NCBI RefSeq assembly: GCF_018390695.1
Contig: NZ_JAHBGF010000016.1
Location: 372,001 to 436,000 of the forward strand
Direction: 5' to 3'
DNA length: 64,000 nucleotides
Source: Ancylobacter sonchi
GTDB lineage: Bacteria; Pseudomonadota; Alphaproteobacteria; Rhizobiales; Xanthobacteraceae
A program made the translations under genes and the position numbers. Every line of letters starts with the position of its first letter. Within the stretch, counting starts at the first letter, position 1. Positions 18,489 to 27,749 of the stretch are shown here, in pieces. The notes beneath the pieces are model-generated. The model worked only from the letters and a program-made list of their open reading frames with translations. It ran no database searches and was not told the DNA's origin.

Positions 18489-21227
18489 TCAGAAATCCCT
18501 GAGCAGCCGCTCGAGATAATCCAGCTCCAGCTGCGGGCGCTGCGGGTCGCCGAAGCGGCGGCGCAGTTCCTCAAGCACCCGGCGGGCGCGCTGCACGTCC
18601 ATCTGGTCCGGCACCTTCACCGTGGTGTCGTCGCCATAGTCGCGCGAGCGCAGCGGCCGGCCGAGCGGGTCGGTGCGCTCGGCCTGCTGGCCGGAGGGCG
18701 AGCCCGGCCCGCCCTGCTGTCCAGGTTGGCCCTGCATCGCCTCGGCCATCTGCTGGGCGCCGCGACGCAGCGATTGCAGCGCCTCGTTCTGCGCGTCCAC
18801 CGCGCCGGTGCCGTCGCCATTGCCGAGCGCCTGCTCGGCCTCGCGCATCGCCTGCTCGGCTTCGGCGAGGCCGCCATCGCCGGGCATGCCCTGTCCCTGC
18901 TGGCCTTGCCCTTGCTGGCCCTGCTGCCCCTGCTGGCCTTCGCCCTGTTGCCCCTGCTGACCCTGCTGGCCGCGATTGCGCATCGCCTGCTGCATCTTCT
19001 CGCGCAGCTGCTTGAGCTGGTCGCGCAATTGCTGCTGGTTCTGCTGCAGCTGGCCGAAATCCTGACCCTGCTGCTGGCCCTGTTGTCCCTGCTGACCTTG
19101 TTGTCCCTGCTGGCCGTCCTGTCCCTGCTGGCCCTGGCGGAAGGTCTGGTCGCGCAGGCGCTGCTGGCGGCGGATCATGTCGCCGAGCTGGTCCATGGCC
19201 TGCGACATCTGGTTCTGGCCCGGGCGGCGCTGCTGCTGGCGGCCGGCCTGCAGGCCGTTCAGCATGTTCTGCAATTCGCTCAGCATCTGCCGCGCGGAAT
19301 CGCGGGCGCCGTTGCGGGCCATGTTCTCGATGTCGTCGAGCATCTTCTGCAGGTCCTGCGGGCGGACCGTGCGGACATTGGGATCCGGCGGTGCCTCCGC
19401 CATGTCGCCATTGCGCTGCGCCTCCTGGGCGAGCGCCTTCATGAAGTCCTCCATCGCCTTGCGCAGCTCCTGCGCCAGCTTCTGGATCTCCTGGTCGCTG
19501 GCGCCATTTTCCAGCGCGTCCTGTAGGGCCTGCTGGGCGTCGCGCAGCTTCTTCTCGACGTCGGACATGTCGCCGTCTTCGATGCGGACCGCGACTTCCC
19601 AGAGATAGTCGACCACGCCGCGCAGCTCGTCGTCGTTGCGCGCGGCCTCTAGCCGCCAGAAGGCGGTGCGCAGGCCGAGATAATGCGCCGGATCGGGGGT
19701 GAAGCGCTCCGGCGCGATCGCCAGCGTCTCCAGCGCCACCGCGACCTGCTGGCGCTGGTTGGCATCGAAAGCGAGAATGCGCCGCTGCTCGACCAGTGCG
19801 CGGGCCAGCGGGTTGTTGAAGGCGCGGGCGGGGAGGGAGAAGCTCTTCGGCGCGGTCGAGCCGAGATTGCCCGCATCGTCCTTGGCGACCAGGGTCAGCG
19901 TCACACGCGTGCCGGCCCAGGGGCTCTCGGTGAGGTCCTTGGTGGTCTGGCTGGTGCCGGATTTCGGCCGGCCGCCCGGCAATGGAAGCGGGAAGTTCGG
20001 CGCCTCCACCAGCGGGTGCGGCGCGGGCTTCGCCGGCGCGTTCTTCAGCGCGAACAGCGGTGCTGCCGGCGGCACGGCGGTGAAGCGCGCCTCGGCGCCG
20101 GTGACGCCATAGTCGTCCTCCACCTTGTAGGCGAGCACCAGGCCGGTGCGGCCGGAGGCGCCGGGCTCCTTGGCGAAGGCGATGGTGGGCGGCCTGTCCG
20201 GCACCACGGTGAACTGCCAGGTCAGGCTGCGGCCGTCCGGCCCGGCGATGCGCGCGGTGCCGTCGCCGGCGATGACGAAGCGCTGCTCGCCGGCTTCCGG
20301 ATGGGGCGGCTTCGCGGCGGCCTCCGCGGGCTTGGCGGCGCCTTCCGGCGCGGCGGCTTCCTGCTCGTCCGCCTTCGGCGCGGGCGGGGCGATGCCGCCG
20401 GACACCGACAGGGGCGAACCGGACAGTCCGGTCACCCGTACCACCAGCTCGCTGCCGGCCGGCACGCTCATCGCGGCGGCGCCATGGATCTCCGGCTCGG
20501 CTGCGGCTGCGGCGGTGTCGCGGCTTTCCTCGGAACGCAGGCCCGGCAGGATCACCGGCGGGCGCATCGTATAGGCCGGCGGGTTGACCCATGCGTCGAT
20601 GCGGTAGGGCTTGGGCGCGATCGCCGCGGTCCAGTCGAAGGCGGCGCCGACACGCCTTATATGGTCGCCGGTGGCGATGAAGAAGCTGGCGATGACGCCG
20701 AGCAGCACCAAAGCGCGGAAGGCGCGCGGGTCGCGGGCGGCGAGGCGGGGGGAGGGCAGGCCGGCCCGCAGGCTGCCGAGCTGGCCGGCAACGCGGCTGA
20801 GATGCGCCCGCCATAGCGCCGCTGCCACCGGATCGTCCGGCCGAGTGGCGAGATGGTCGGCGAGCGCGGTCACCGGGCGGTGGGCGATGCCGCTGGTGCG
20901 ATCGAGTCGCGCCAGCGACTCGTCCTCGGAGGGGCGGCGGATGCGCAGCGCCGGGATCAGCGCCGCGGCGAACAGCAGCGCGAAAAGGATGAGTCCGATG
21001 ACGCGGGCATAGCTCGGCACCATCAGCCACACGCCGAGCCAGGAGACGATGAGGAAGATGCCGAGGACGCCGAGCACGGTGGCGAGCGCCGGCCAGATGC
21101 GTTCCCACATCAGCGCCGCGCCGGCACGGCGCAGTGCCGTCGCCAGCCGGGCCTCGGCACGCTCGACAATCGCCGCCCGGCGGGTCTCGCTGGCGGATTG
21201 CGTATGGTCTTCCGGTGCTGCCGTCAC
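18489..21227 (-). CDS. Large DUF4175-type membrane protein with Gln/Gly repeats
   Basis: About 912 residues, matching in style the alphaproteobacterial TIGR02302/DUF4175 family of unknown function. The N-terminal 200 residues contain three membrane spans (VLGVLGIFLIVSWLGVWLM; LILFALLFAAALIPAL; LVLLGVIASFFIA). A long, presumably periplasmic part follows, then a helical region with a low-complexity block of repeated GQQGQ units and a basic C-terminus (ARRVLEELRRRFGDPQRPQ). GTG at 21227 is preferred over the one seven codons upstream because GGAGG lies nine bases before it. Sits downstream of lysA on the same strand after a 200-base gap. Function unknown; envelope role plausible. Confidence 0.85.
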   Translation of the reverse strand: MTAAPEDHTQSASETRRAAIVERAEARLATALRRAGAALMWERIWPALATVLGVLGIFLIVSWLGVWLMVPSYARVIGLILFALLFAAALIPALRIRRPSEDESLARLDRTSGIAHRPVTALADHLATRPDDPVAAALWRAHLSRVAGQLGSLRAGLPSPRLAARDPRAFRALVLLGVIASFFIATGDHIRRVGAAFDWTAAIAPKPYRIDAWVNPPAYTMRPPVILPGLRSEESRDTAAAAAEPEIHGAAAMSVPAGSELVVRVTGLSGSPLSVSGGIAPPAPKADEQEAAAPEGAAKPAEAAAKPPHPEAGEQRFVIAGDGTARIAGPDGRSLTWQFTVVPDRPPTIAFAKEPGASGRTGLVLAYKVEDDYGVTGAEARFTAVPPAAPLFALKNAPAKPAPHPLVEAPNFPLPLPGGRPKSGTSQTTKDLTESPWAGTRVTLTLVAKDDAGNLGSTAPKSFSLPARAFNNPLARALVEQRRILAFDANQRQQVAVALETLAIAPERFTPDPAHYLGLRTAFWRLEAARNDDELRGVVDYLWEVAVRIEDGDMSDVEKKLRDAQQALQDALENGASDQEIQKLAQELRKAMEDFMKALAQEAQRNGDMAEAPPDPNVRTVRPQDLQKMLDDIENMARNGARDSARQMLSELQNMLNGLQAGRQQQRRPGQNQMSQAMDQLGDMIRRQQRLRDQTFRQGQQGQDGQQGQQGQQGQQGQQQGQDFGQLQQNQQQLRDQLKQLREKMQQAMRNRGQQGQQGQQGEGQQGQQGQQGQGQQGQGMPGDGGLAEAEQAMREAEQALGNGDGTGAVDAQNEALQSLRRGAQQMAEAMQGQPGQQGGPGSPSGQQAERTDPLGRPLRSRDYGDDTTVKVPDQMDVQRARRVLEELRRRFGDPQRPQLELDYLERLLRDF
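18889..19140. repeat. Low-complexity tandem codon repeats inside the DUF4175-type gene
   Basis: Two blocks (about 18891-18972 and 19068-19137) of imperfect 9-base repeats of the CTGCTGGCC/CTGTTGCCC type encode the GQQGQ runs on the minus strand. Repeat number could vary between strains by slippage. The frame stays open throughout. Confidence 0.75.
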
Positions 21228-21428
21228 GCGCTCAAGCCTCCGACACACCAGCCCCTGTCAGCCACGCCTCTCGGTCGTCTCGGCCAATCCCCAACGTCAC
21301 CTTAGCAGCTATGCGCGGGGGCGCTACCCCCGCCGCAAAAACGGGCATGCCCATACGTTCATCGCTGCGTGAGCGCCGAAGGCTCCGCAGGCGGAGAATG
21401 TGGCAGGTCCGGCGGGACGGCGTCCGGC

Positions 21429-22697
21429 TCAGCCGAGCCAGCCGGGCAGCTTGTCGAGCGCGATCAGCGCCTCCGGGTCGAGGCGCGGCCGCACCACGGC
21501 ATAGTCGCCGTCGCGCACCAGAACCTCGGGCACCAGCGGGCGGGTGTTGTAGGTGTTGGCCTGCACCGCGCCATAGGCGCCGGCGGTCATCACCGCGATG
21601 AGGTCGCCGGCCTTCAGCCCCGGCAGCCGCCGTCCCAGCGCCAGGAAGTCGCCGGATTCGCACACCGGCCCGACCACGTCGGCGAGCATGCCGGCCTCGC
21701 CGGCCGCCGCTTCGCGCACGGGCAAAATTTCGTGATGCGCGTCATAAAGCGTCGGGCGGATGAGGTCATTCATCGCCGCGTCGACGATGACGAAGGTCTT
21801 GCCCTCGCCTTCCTTCACATAGAGCACGCGCGCCAGCAGCACGCCGGCATTGGCCACGATCAGCCGCCCGACCTCGAAGACGAGGCCGAGGCCGAGATTG
21901 TGGGTGTGCCGCTTGATGAGCGCCGCATAGGCCGAGGGCAGCGGCGGGTCGGGCTCGCCGGCGACATAGGGCACGCCGAGCCCGCCGCCCAGGTCGAGAT
22001 GGGTCAGCGGGAAGCCTTCCGCCAGCAGGTCGCGGGCGAGTTCGGCCAGCACGGCGGCGGCATTGTCGAACGGCTCGAGGTCGGTGATCTGGCTGCCGAT
22101 ATGCATGTCGACGCCGGTGACCCGGATCCCCGGCAGCGAGGCGGCGTGGCGGTAGACTTCGCGGGCGCGCGACACCGGGATGCCGAACTTGTTCTCCGAC
22201 TTGCCGGTGGAGATCTTGGCGTGGGTCTTGGCGTCGACATCCGGGTTGACGCGGATGGAGACCGGCGCGGCCACCCCGTGGCTCACCGCGACCTCGGAAA
22301 GGGTCAGCAGCTCCGGCTCGCTCTCGACATTGAAGCACATGATGCCGGCGTCGAGCGCGGCGGCCATTTCCTCGCGGGTCTTGCCGACGCCGGAGAACAC
22401 GATCTTGTGCGGGTCGATGCCGGCCGCCAGCGCCCGCTTCAGCTCGCCGCCGGAGACGATGTCGGCGCCGGCGCCGAGCCGGGCCAGCGTACGGATCACC
22501 GCCTGGTTGGAATTGGCCTTCAGCGCGTAGCACACCGTCGCCCTGGTGTCGGCGAAAGCCTGCGCGAACACCTTGTAGTGCCGCTCCAGCGTGGCGGTGG
22601 AATAGACATAGACGGGGGTGCCGACCTCGCGGGCGATGTCGGCGAGGCTGACGTCCTCGGCATGGAGGACGCCGTCGCGATAGCTGAAATGATGCAT
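21429..22697 (-). CDS. lysA: Diaminopimelate decarboxylase
   Basis: 422-residue fold-type III PLP enzyme that decarboxylates meso-diaminopimelate to L-lysine. The PLP Lys is in CYALKANSN (about 59), the family motifs HIGSQITD and GGGLGVPY are present, and the active-site Cys lies in GPVCESGDF. ATG at 22697 begins MHHFSYRDG, the usual start. It follows lptM by 81 bases on the same strand; the lptM-lysA order is widespread in proteobacteria. The 180-base gap downstream, 21249-21428, holds a GCGGGGG/CCCCCGC hairpin at 21315-21333 and no gene. Confidence 0.96.
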   Translation of the reverse strand: MHHFSYRDGVLHAEDVSLADIAREVGTPVYVYSTATLERHYKVFAQAFADTRATVCYALKANSNQAVIRTLARLGAGADIVSGGELKRALAAGIDPHKIVFSGVGKTREEMAAALDAGIMCFNVESEPELLTLSEVAVSHGVAAPVSIRVNPDVDAKTHAKISTGKSENKFGIPVSRAREVYRHAASLPGIRVTGVDMHIGSQITDLEPFDNAAAVLAELARDLLAEGFPLTHLDLGGGLGVPYVAGEPDPPLPSAYAALIKRHTHNLGLGLVFEVGRLIVANAGVLLARVLYVKEGEGKTFVIVDAAMNDLIRPTLYDAHHEILPVREAAAGEAGMLADVVGPVCESGDFLALGRRLPGLKAGDLIAVMTAGAYGAVQANTYNTRPLVPEVLVRDGDYAVVRPRLDPEALIALDKLPGWLG

Positions 22698-22778
22698 GGC
22701 GGGCTCGAGGGTTGGCGGGCTCGACGGCTGACGGCGCCGGAAGGTCCGAAAAGGCCGAAAGTCAGAAAGGTCCGGAGG

Positions 22779-22994
22779 TCAGAGCAGCCCATCGAGGATG
22801 AAGGGCTTGTTCGGTTTCACCGGCCCGGTGTCCTTCGGCATCTTGCCGTCCGGGCCGGGCGTGCCGAGCGCGGTGCCGGGCGGCGGCTCCAGCGGGCCCT
22901 TCACGCCGCAGCCGGCCATGGCGAGCGCGCCGCCGAGCGCGAGCAAAGCGGGAAGAAGGCGGAGCGCGGCAGGCAGTCGGTTCGGGCGGGGCAC
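22779..22994 (-). CDS. lptM: LptM (YifL-like) small lipoprotein
   Basis: 71-residue lipoprotein: signal peptide ending in the lipobox LAMAGC, then the conserved GVKGPLEPPP that defines LptM/YifL proteins, which assist oxidative maturation of the LptD-LptE LPS translocon in E. coli. The short tail ends KPNKPFILDGLL. It starts with GTG at 22994, preceded by GAGGA. Directly upstream of lysA, as in many proteobacteria, which supports the assignment despite the small size. Confidence 0.88.
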   Translation of the reverse strand: MPRPNRLPAALRLLPALLALGGALAMAGCGVKGPLEPPPGTALGTPGPDGKMPKDTGPVKPNKPFILDGLL

Positions 22995-23102
22995 GGAACG
23001 TCCTCGGAAGAAATGGGCGAGCGCACTATAGCGGCGAATCGGCGAAAGGCGAGGCCGGCGAAGGGTATGCCGTTGCAGGGTGCGCCCTTCGCCGGCGATG
23101 GT

Positions 23103-23921
23103 TCAGGCGTCGAACGTCACCATGACCGGGATGTGGTCGGAGGGTCTGTCCCAGCCGCGGGCCTCGCGCAGCACGGTCATGGCCTTCGCGGTCGGCGCCA
23201 GCGCCGGGCTCGCCCACACATGGTCGAGCCGCCGGCCGCGATTGGAGGCTTCCCAGTCGGCAGCGCGGTAGCTCCACCATGTGTAGAGCTTCTCTGCCGG
23301 CGGCACGAAGTTGCGCATCACGTCGACCCAGCCGCCGGCGGCCTGCAGCCGTCCGAACCGCTCCACCTCGATCGGCGTGTGGCTGACCACGTCGAGGAGC
23401 TGCTTGTGGCTCCACACGTCGGTCTCCAGGGGCGCGACGTTGAGGTCGCCGACCAGCACCGAGCGCGCGCCCGGCGCGGTCGGGTGCAGCGTCTCCCAGG
23501 CGGTGGCTTCGTCGAGGAAGGCGAGCTTGTGCTTGAACTTCGGGTTGAGCTCGGGGTCGGGAATGTCGCCGCCGGCGGGAATGTAGAAATTGTGCACCGT
23601 CACCGGCGCGTCGAGCCCGGCTTCCTTGCCGAGCACCACCGAGATGTGGCGGGCGTCGCCCATGTCGCAGAAGCCCTGCCGGCTCACGCTCTCGAAGGGC
23701 CGCTTCGAGAGGATGGCGACGCCGTGATAGCCCTTCTGGCCGTGGATCGCCGCATGCGGATAGCCGAACTTCGCCGCTTCCTTCAGCGGGAAGCGGTCGT
23801 CCGGGGTCTTGGTCTCCTGCAGGCAGATGACGTCCGGCTGGAGTTCGGCGGCGAGGCGGGCGACGAGCTCGATGCGCAGCCGCACCGAATTGATGTTCCA
23901 GGTGGCGATGGAAAGCGGCAC
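23103..23921 (-). CDS. xth: Exodeoxyribonuclease III
   Basis: 272-residue Mg-dependent AP endonuclease / 3'-5' exonuclease for base-excision repair. Landmarks: MPLSIATWNINSVRLR at the N-terminus, the metal-binding Glu in CLQETKTPD, GDLNVAPLETDVW, and the terminal WDRPSDHIPVMVTFDA with the catalytic Asp-His. Normal length. It is followed on the plus-coordinate side by a small hypothetical gene on the same strand. Confidence 0.95.
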   Translation of the reverse strand: MPLSIATWNINSVRLRIELVARLAAELQPDVICLQETKTPDDRFPLKEAAKFGYPHAAIHGQKGYHGVAILSKRPFESVSRQGFCDMGDARHISVVLGKEAGLDAPVTVHNFYIPAGGDIPDPELNPKFKHKLAFLDEATAWETLHPTAPGARSVLVGDLNVAPLETDVWSHKQLLDVVSHTPIEVERFGRLQAAGGWVDVMRNFVPPAEKLYTWWSYRAADWEASNRGRRLDHVWASPALAPTAKAMTVLREARGWDRPSDHIPVMVTFDA

Positions 23922-23984
23922 GGGAGGACCTTGCTCGATCAGGGCCGCAAGGAGCGCGGCCGCGAGGATATGAGCGGTCTTCTA

Positions 23985-24239
23985 TCAATCCAGCGCGGCG
24001 GGATGAAGAGAATGATGGCCTGAAAAGGTCGAAGGTTTTCGCGAGCAGCCCGTATGGGTCTCGAAATGCTCGAAATGCGCCCGCTGGCCGGTGGTGCCCT
24101 GCCTGTGGGCGCGTACCCGCCCATGGCATTCGGGGCAGCGCATGCGCTCCGGGCGCAGGCGAAGGGCGTCCTCTATGCCGAGCCGTTGCCAGCCCCGGCC
24201 GAGGGAAACCTCGCATTCGTCGATGATGTCGTGTGCCAT
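23985..24239 (-). CDS. Small conserved hypothetical protein with CxxC
   Basis: 84-residue frame starting MAHDIIDECEVSLGRGWQRL. It contains CPECHGRVRAH followed by HFEHFETHTGC, a cysteine/histidine pattern that may bind zinc. Proteins of this style occur in Hyphomicrobiales genomes as short hypotheticals; the function is unknown. It lies between xth and lolA on the same strand, and it fits neatly without overlap, which supports a real gene. Confidence 0.65.
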   Translation of the reverse strand: MAHDIIDECEVSLGRGWQRLGIEDALRLRPERMRCPECHGRVRAHRQGTTGQRAHFEHFETHTGCSRKPSTFSGHHSLHPAALD

Positions 24240-24270
24240 GCCGCTATCTTTCGCGGCGGCGGGTCTTCCG

Positions 24271-24951
24271 TCAATTCCGGTTGATGACGAACAGCATGGG
24301 GTCCGGCCGCTCGGAGGTGTCGAGGTTGGACACCGCCACGGTGGTGTCGAAGCCCTGCGGGTCGGTCACCGTCCACTGCTTGAGCTGCATGGTCTTGGCG
24401 TCGAACATGATCATCAGCCGGTAGGTGCCGATCATCGGCTGCTTCTCTTCCAGCACCACGGTGGCGAACACGTCGTCCTGGTAGACGCCGGTGACGTTGG
24501 CGTTGCGGGCGAGGTCGAAATTCTCGGCGAGGATGAAGCGCAGCGGCGTCGCCGACAGCGGGGTGATGTCCTGCGTCTTCAGCTTCTTGTCGCGCACCGC
24601 CACCGAGCGGCCGTCGGCCACCAGCTCGACCCGGCTGGGCGGGTCGTATTCGAAGAGCACCCGGCCGGGCTTGAGGATGTAGAACTGCCCCTGCCGGCGG
24701 GTGCCGTCCGGGTCGACCTGCACGAAATTGCCGGTCATGCTCTTGAAGCTGTTGAAGTAGGTATTGATCCGCTGGATGGTCTGCTGCGCCGCCTTCTGGC
24801 CGGAGGCGGCGGCCACCTGCACCGCCGGCTGGCCGTCGACGGCAGCCTGCACCGAAGGCGGCAGCGGCACGCCGTTGGACTGCTGCGCGAACGCCGGAGC
24901 CGCGAGGACGGCGAGGGCGACGCAAAGGGAGACGGGCAGGATCGGGCGCAT
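24271..24951 (-). CDS. lolA: LolA-family outer-membrane lipoprotein carrier
   Basis: 226-residue periplasmic protein with a clear signal peptide (MRPILPVSLCVALAVLAAPAFA). The mature part has the LolA strands FKSMTGNFVQVDPDGTRRQGQFYILKPGRVLFEY and later DVFATVVLEE, consistent with the half-barrel that shuttles lipoproteins from LolCDE to the outer membrane. The frame extends 44 codons upstream, but the signal peptide fixes the start at 24951. Lies downstream of ftsK, a frequent neighbour of lolA in proteobacteria. Confidence 0.9.
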   Translation of the reverse strand: MRPILPVSLCVALAVLAAPAFAQQSNGVPLPPSVQAAVDGQPAVQVAAASGQKAAQQTIQRINTYFNSFKSMTGNFVQVDPDGTRRQGQFYILKPGRVLFEYDPPSRVELVADGRSVAVRDKKLKTQDITPLSATPLRFILAENFDLARNANVTGVYQDDVFATVVLEEKQPMIGTYRLMIMFDAKTMQLKQWTVTDPQGFDTTVAVSNLDTSERPDPMLFVINRN

Positions 24952-25079
24952 TGGGCACTCTCGTCGGCGCGGGCGGCGCGAAGCGGGACGTCGTGTCGTG
25001 CTTATAGGCGGTAGGCGCTCGCTGTGGCGAGGATAAGGCTGTGTCACCCGGCCCGCGGGCGCTGCGTCATCCGACGCGA

Positions 25080-27710
25080 TCAACCCACTTCGGCGTCGCG
25101 CGGTTCCACCAGGATCTCGCGCTTGCCGGCATGGTTGGCGGCGGAGACGAGGCCCTCGTCCTCCATCCGCTCCATCAGCGAAGCGGCTCGATTATAGCCG
25201 ATCTGCAGCCGGCGCTGGATGTAGCTGGTCGAGGCCTTGCGGTCGCGCATCACCACCGCCACCGCCTGCTCGTAGAGCCCGCCGCCCTCGCCGCCGAACT
25301 CGCCCTTGTCGAACACCGCGCCGTCCTCGCCCGCCGACCCCTCGTCCTCGTCGACGGTGACGGCGTCCAGATAGTCGGGCTGGCCCTGCGTCTTCAGGTG
25401 CTCGACGACGCGCTCGACCTCCTGGTCGGAGACGAACGGGCCGTGCACGCGCGAGATGCGCCCGCCGCCGGCCATGTAGAGCATGTCGCCCTGCCCGAGC
25501 AGCTGCTCGGCGCCCATCTCGCCGAGGATGGTGCGACTGTCGATCTTCGAGGTGACCTGGAAGGAGATGCGGGTCGGGAAGTTGGCCTTGATGGTGCCGG
25601 TGATGACGTCGACCGACGGGCGCTGGGTGGCCATGATCAAATGGATGCCGGCGGCGCGGGCCATCTGGGCGAGGCGCTGGATGGCGCCTTCGATGTCCTT
25701 GCCGGCGACCATCATCAGGTCGGCCATCTCGTCGACGACGATGACGATGTAGGGCAGCGGCGTGAGGTCCATCTCCTCGCGCTCGTAGATCGCCTCGCCG
25801 GTCTCGCGGTCGAAGCCGGTCTGCACGGTGCGCACGATCTGCTCGCCCTTGGCCATCGCCTCGGCGATGCGGGCGTTGAAGCCGTCGATGTTGCGCACGC
25901 CGACCTTCGACATCTTGCGGTAGCGCTCCTCCATCTCGCGCACCGCCCATTTGAGGGCGACGACCGCCTTCTTCGGGTCGGTGACGACGGGGGAGAGCAA
26001 ATGCGGGATGCCGTCATAGACGGAGAGTTCCAGCATCTTCGGGTCGATGAGGATCAGCCGGCACTGGTCCGGGCGGTGCCGGTAGAGCAGGCTCATGATC
26101 ATGGTGTTGATGGCGACCGACTTGCCCGAACCGGTGGTGCCGGCGACCAGCAGATGCGGCATGCGCGCGAGGTCGACCACCACCGGCTCGCCGCCGATGG
26201 TCTTGCCGAGCGCCAGCGCCAGCTTGTGCGCCGCCTCGCCGAAATCCTTTGCGGCGATGATCTCGCGCAGCAGCACTTTCTCGCGCTTCGGGTTGGGCAG
26301 CTCGATGCCGATGGCGTTCTTGCCGGGGATCACCGCCACGCGCGCCGAGACCGCACTCATCGAGCGGGCGATGTCGTCGGCGAGGCCGATGACGCGGCTC
26401 GACTTGATGCCGGGCGCCGGCTCCAGTTCGTAGAGCGTCACCACCGGGCCGGGACGCGCATGGACGATGGCGCCGCGCACGCCGAAATCATCCAGCACGC
26501 TTTCGAGGTCGCGCGAGTTCTGCTCCAGCGCCTCGTCGTCGAGCGCCGGCGTGTTGCGCGCCGGCGGCGGCGCCAGCAGGTCGAGGCCGGGATGGGCGTA
26601 GCGCAGCCGCTCCTCGTCGCGCTCGGCGCGCCCGCCGCGGATCGAGCGCAGCGGCGGCCGGCGGCTGGTGCGGGTCTTCTCCGGCACCGGGTGCGGCGGC
26701 GGCAGGTCGTCGTCCGGGGCGTCGAGGAAGCCGGCCTCGTCGCGCTCGTCGTCCTCCCATTCGCGCCCGTCGTCGTCGCGGTCCTGGCCACGGAAATTCG
26801 GCTCGCGGCGCGTGCCGCGCGGCAGCAGGTCGTCCTCGTCCTCCACGCCGACCAGCGAGCCGAGGCGGGCCATCATGCCGCGGCGGCGGCGTGGATAGGC
26901 GGCGCGGCCCGGCTGCAGCCAGGCCTTCAGCGACAGCCACCAATGGGCGAGCGCGCCGAGGGACAGCAGGCCGAAGCGGGCCGGCTCGTCGTCCTCGAAG
27001 CCGGCAACGTCCTCCTCCGGCTCTTCCGGGCGCTTCAGGCCGAGGCCGAAGGCGAGCGGCAGGGTCATCACCGAGCCGAACAGGCAGAGGGCGCCGGCGA
27101 TGGTGTAGTCGAAGGAGGTCAGCCAGCCGGAGCGGATCAGCGAGGGCAGGATCAGCATCGCTTCGCCGAGCACGCCGCCCAATCCGCTGGGCAGTGGCCA
27201 GGTGCCGAAGCGCGGCAGGCAGGCGGCGAAGCCTGCCGCCAAAGCGGTGCCGGCGGCGAGGGCGAGGATGCGCGCCCGCAGCCGGTAGGGCGGGCGATGG
27301 GTCAGGAGCCGCCAGCCCCAGACGCCCACCGCCAGCACCACCGCGAGGCAGGCGATGCCGAATAGCTGCATCAGCAGGTCGGCGACCACCGCGCCGGGCA
27401 TGCCGAGCAAATTGTGCGGCGTGGCGGCGCTGGAGCGCGACAGGCTGGGGTCGTTGGCGGACCAGGTCGCCAGCGCCACCAGCGTCAGGCCGCACAGGCC
27501 GACGAGCAGCAGGCCGACCATTTCGGCGACGCGCCGGTGCAGGGCGTTGCGCATTTCCTCCGGCAGCAGCCGGCGGCGGGCGCCGCGCCCGCGCACCGAG
27601 GCGCCGGCCTTCGACCTCTGAGCCTGGCGCGGCAGCACGGGTTCGGGCGCGCGGGGCTGCGCCTGTCGCGTCCGCGGCGTCCGGCTCGTCGACTGTGTCT
27701 GCCCGCCCAT
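25080..27710 (-). CDS. ftsK: DNA translocase FtsK
   Basis: 876-residue septal DNA pump. Four hydrophobic segments lie between residues about 65 and 225, followed by a charged Asp/Glu/Arg-rich linker of about 150 residues. The motor domain has Walker A GTTGSGKS at about 524-531 and Walker [27 protein letters not shown] is the usual arginine-finger region. The C-terminal winged-helix gamma domain ([22 protein letters not shown]) reads KOPS-like sequences. ATG at 27710 follows GAGGCGGGAAG and is preferred over an upstream TTG. Confidence 0.96.
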   Translation of the reverse strand: MGGQTQSTSRTPRTRQAQPRAPEPVLPRQAQRSKAGASVRGRGARRRLLPEEMRNALHRRVAEMVGLLLVGLCGLTLVALATWSANDPSLSRSSAATPHNLLGMPGAVVADLLMQLFGIACLAVVLAVGVWGWRLLTHRPPYRLRARILALAAGTALAAGFAACLPRFGTWPLPSGLGGVLGEAMLILPSLIRSGWLTSFDYTIAGALCLFGSVMTLPLAFGLGLKRPEEPEEDVAGFEDDEPARFGLLSLGALAHWWLSLKAWLQPGRAAYPRRRRGMMARLGSLVGVEDEDDLLPRGTRREPNFRGQDRDDDGREWEDDERDEAGFLDAPDDDLPPPHPVPEKTRTSRRPPLRSIRGGRAERDEERLRYAHPGLDLLAPPPARNTPALDDEALEQNSRDLESVLDDFGVRGAIVHARPGPVVTLYELEPAPGIKSSRVIGLADDIARSMSAVSARVAVIPGKNAIGIELPNPKREKVLLREIIAAKDFGEAAHKLALALGKTIGGEPVVVDLARMPHLLVAGTTGSGKSVAINTMIMSLLYRHRPDQCRLILIDPKMLELSVYDGIPHLLSPVVTDPKKAVVALKWAVREMEERYRKMSKVGVRNIDGFNARIAEAMAKGEQIVRTVQTGFDRETGEAIYEREEMDLTPLPYIVIVVDEMADLMMVAGKDIEGAIQRLAQMARAAGIHLIMATQRPSVDVITGTIKANFPTRISFQVTSKIDSRTILGEMGAEQLLGQGDMLYMAGGGRISRVHGPFVSDQEVERVVEHLKTQGQPDYLDAVTVDEDEGSAGEDGAVFDKGEFGGEGGGLYEQAVAVVMRDRKASTSYIQRRLQIGYNRAASLMERMEDEGLVSAANHAGKREILVEPRDAEVG

Positions 27711-27749
27711 CTTCCCGCCTCGATTCCGCTTGCCACCCAAAGGTTCGGC

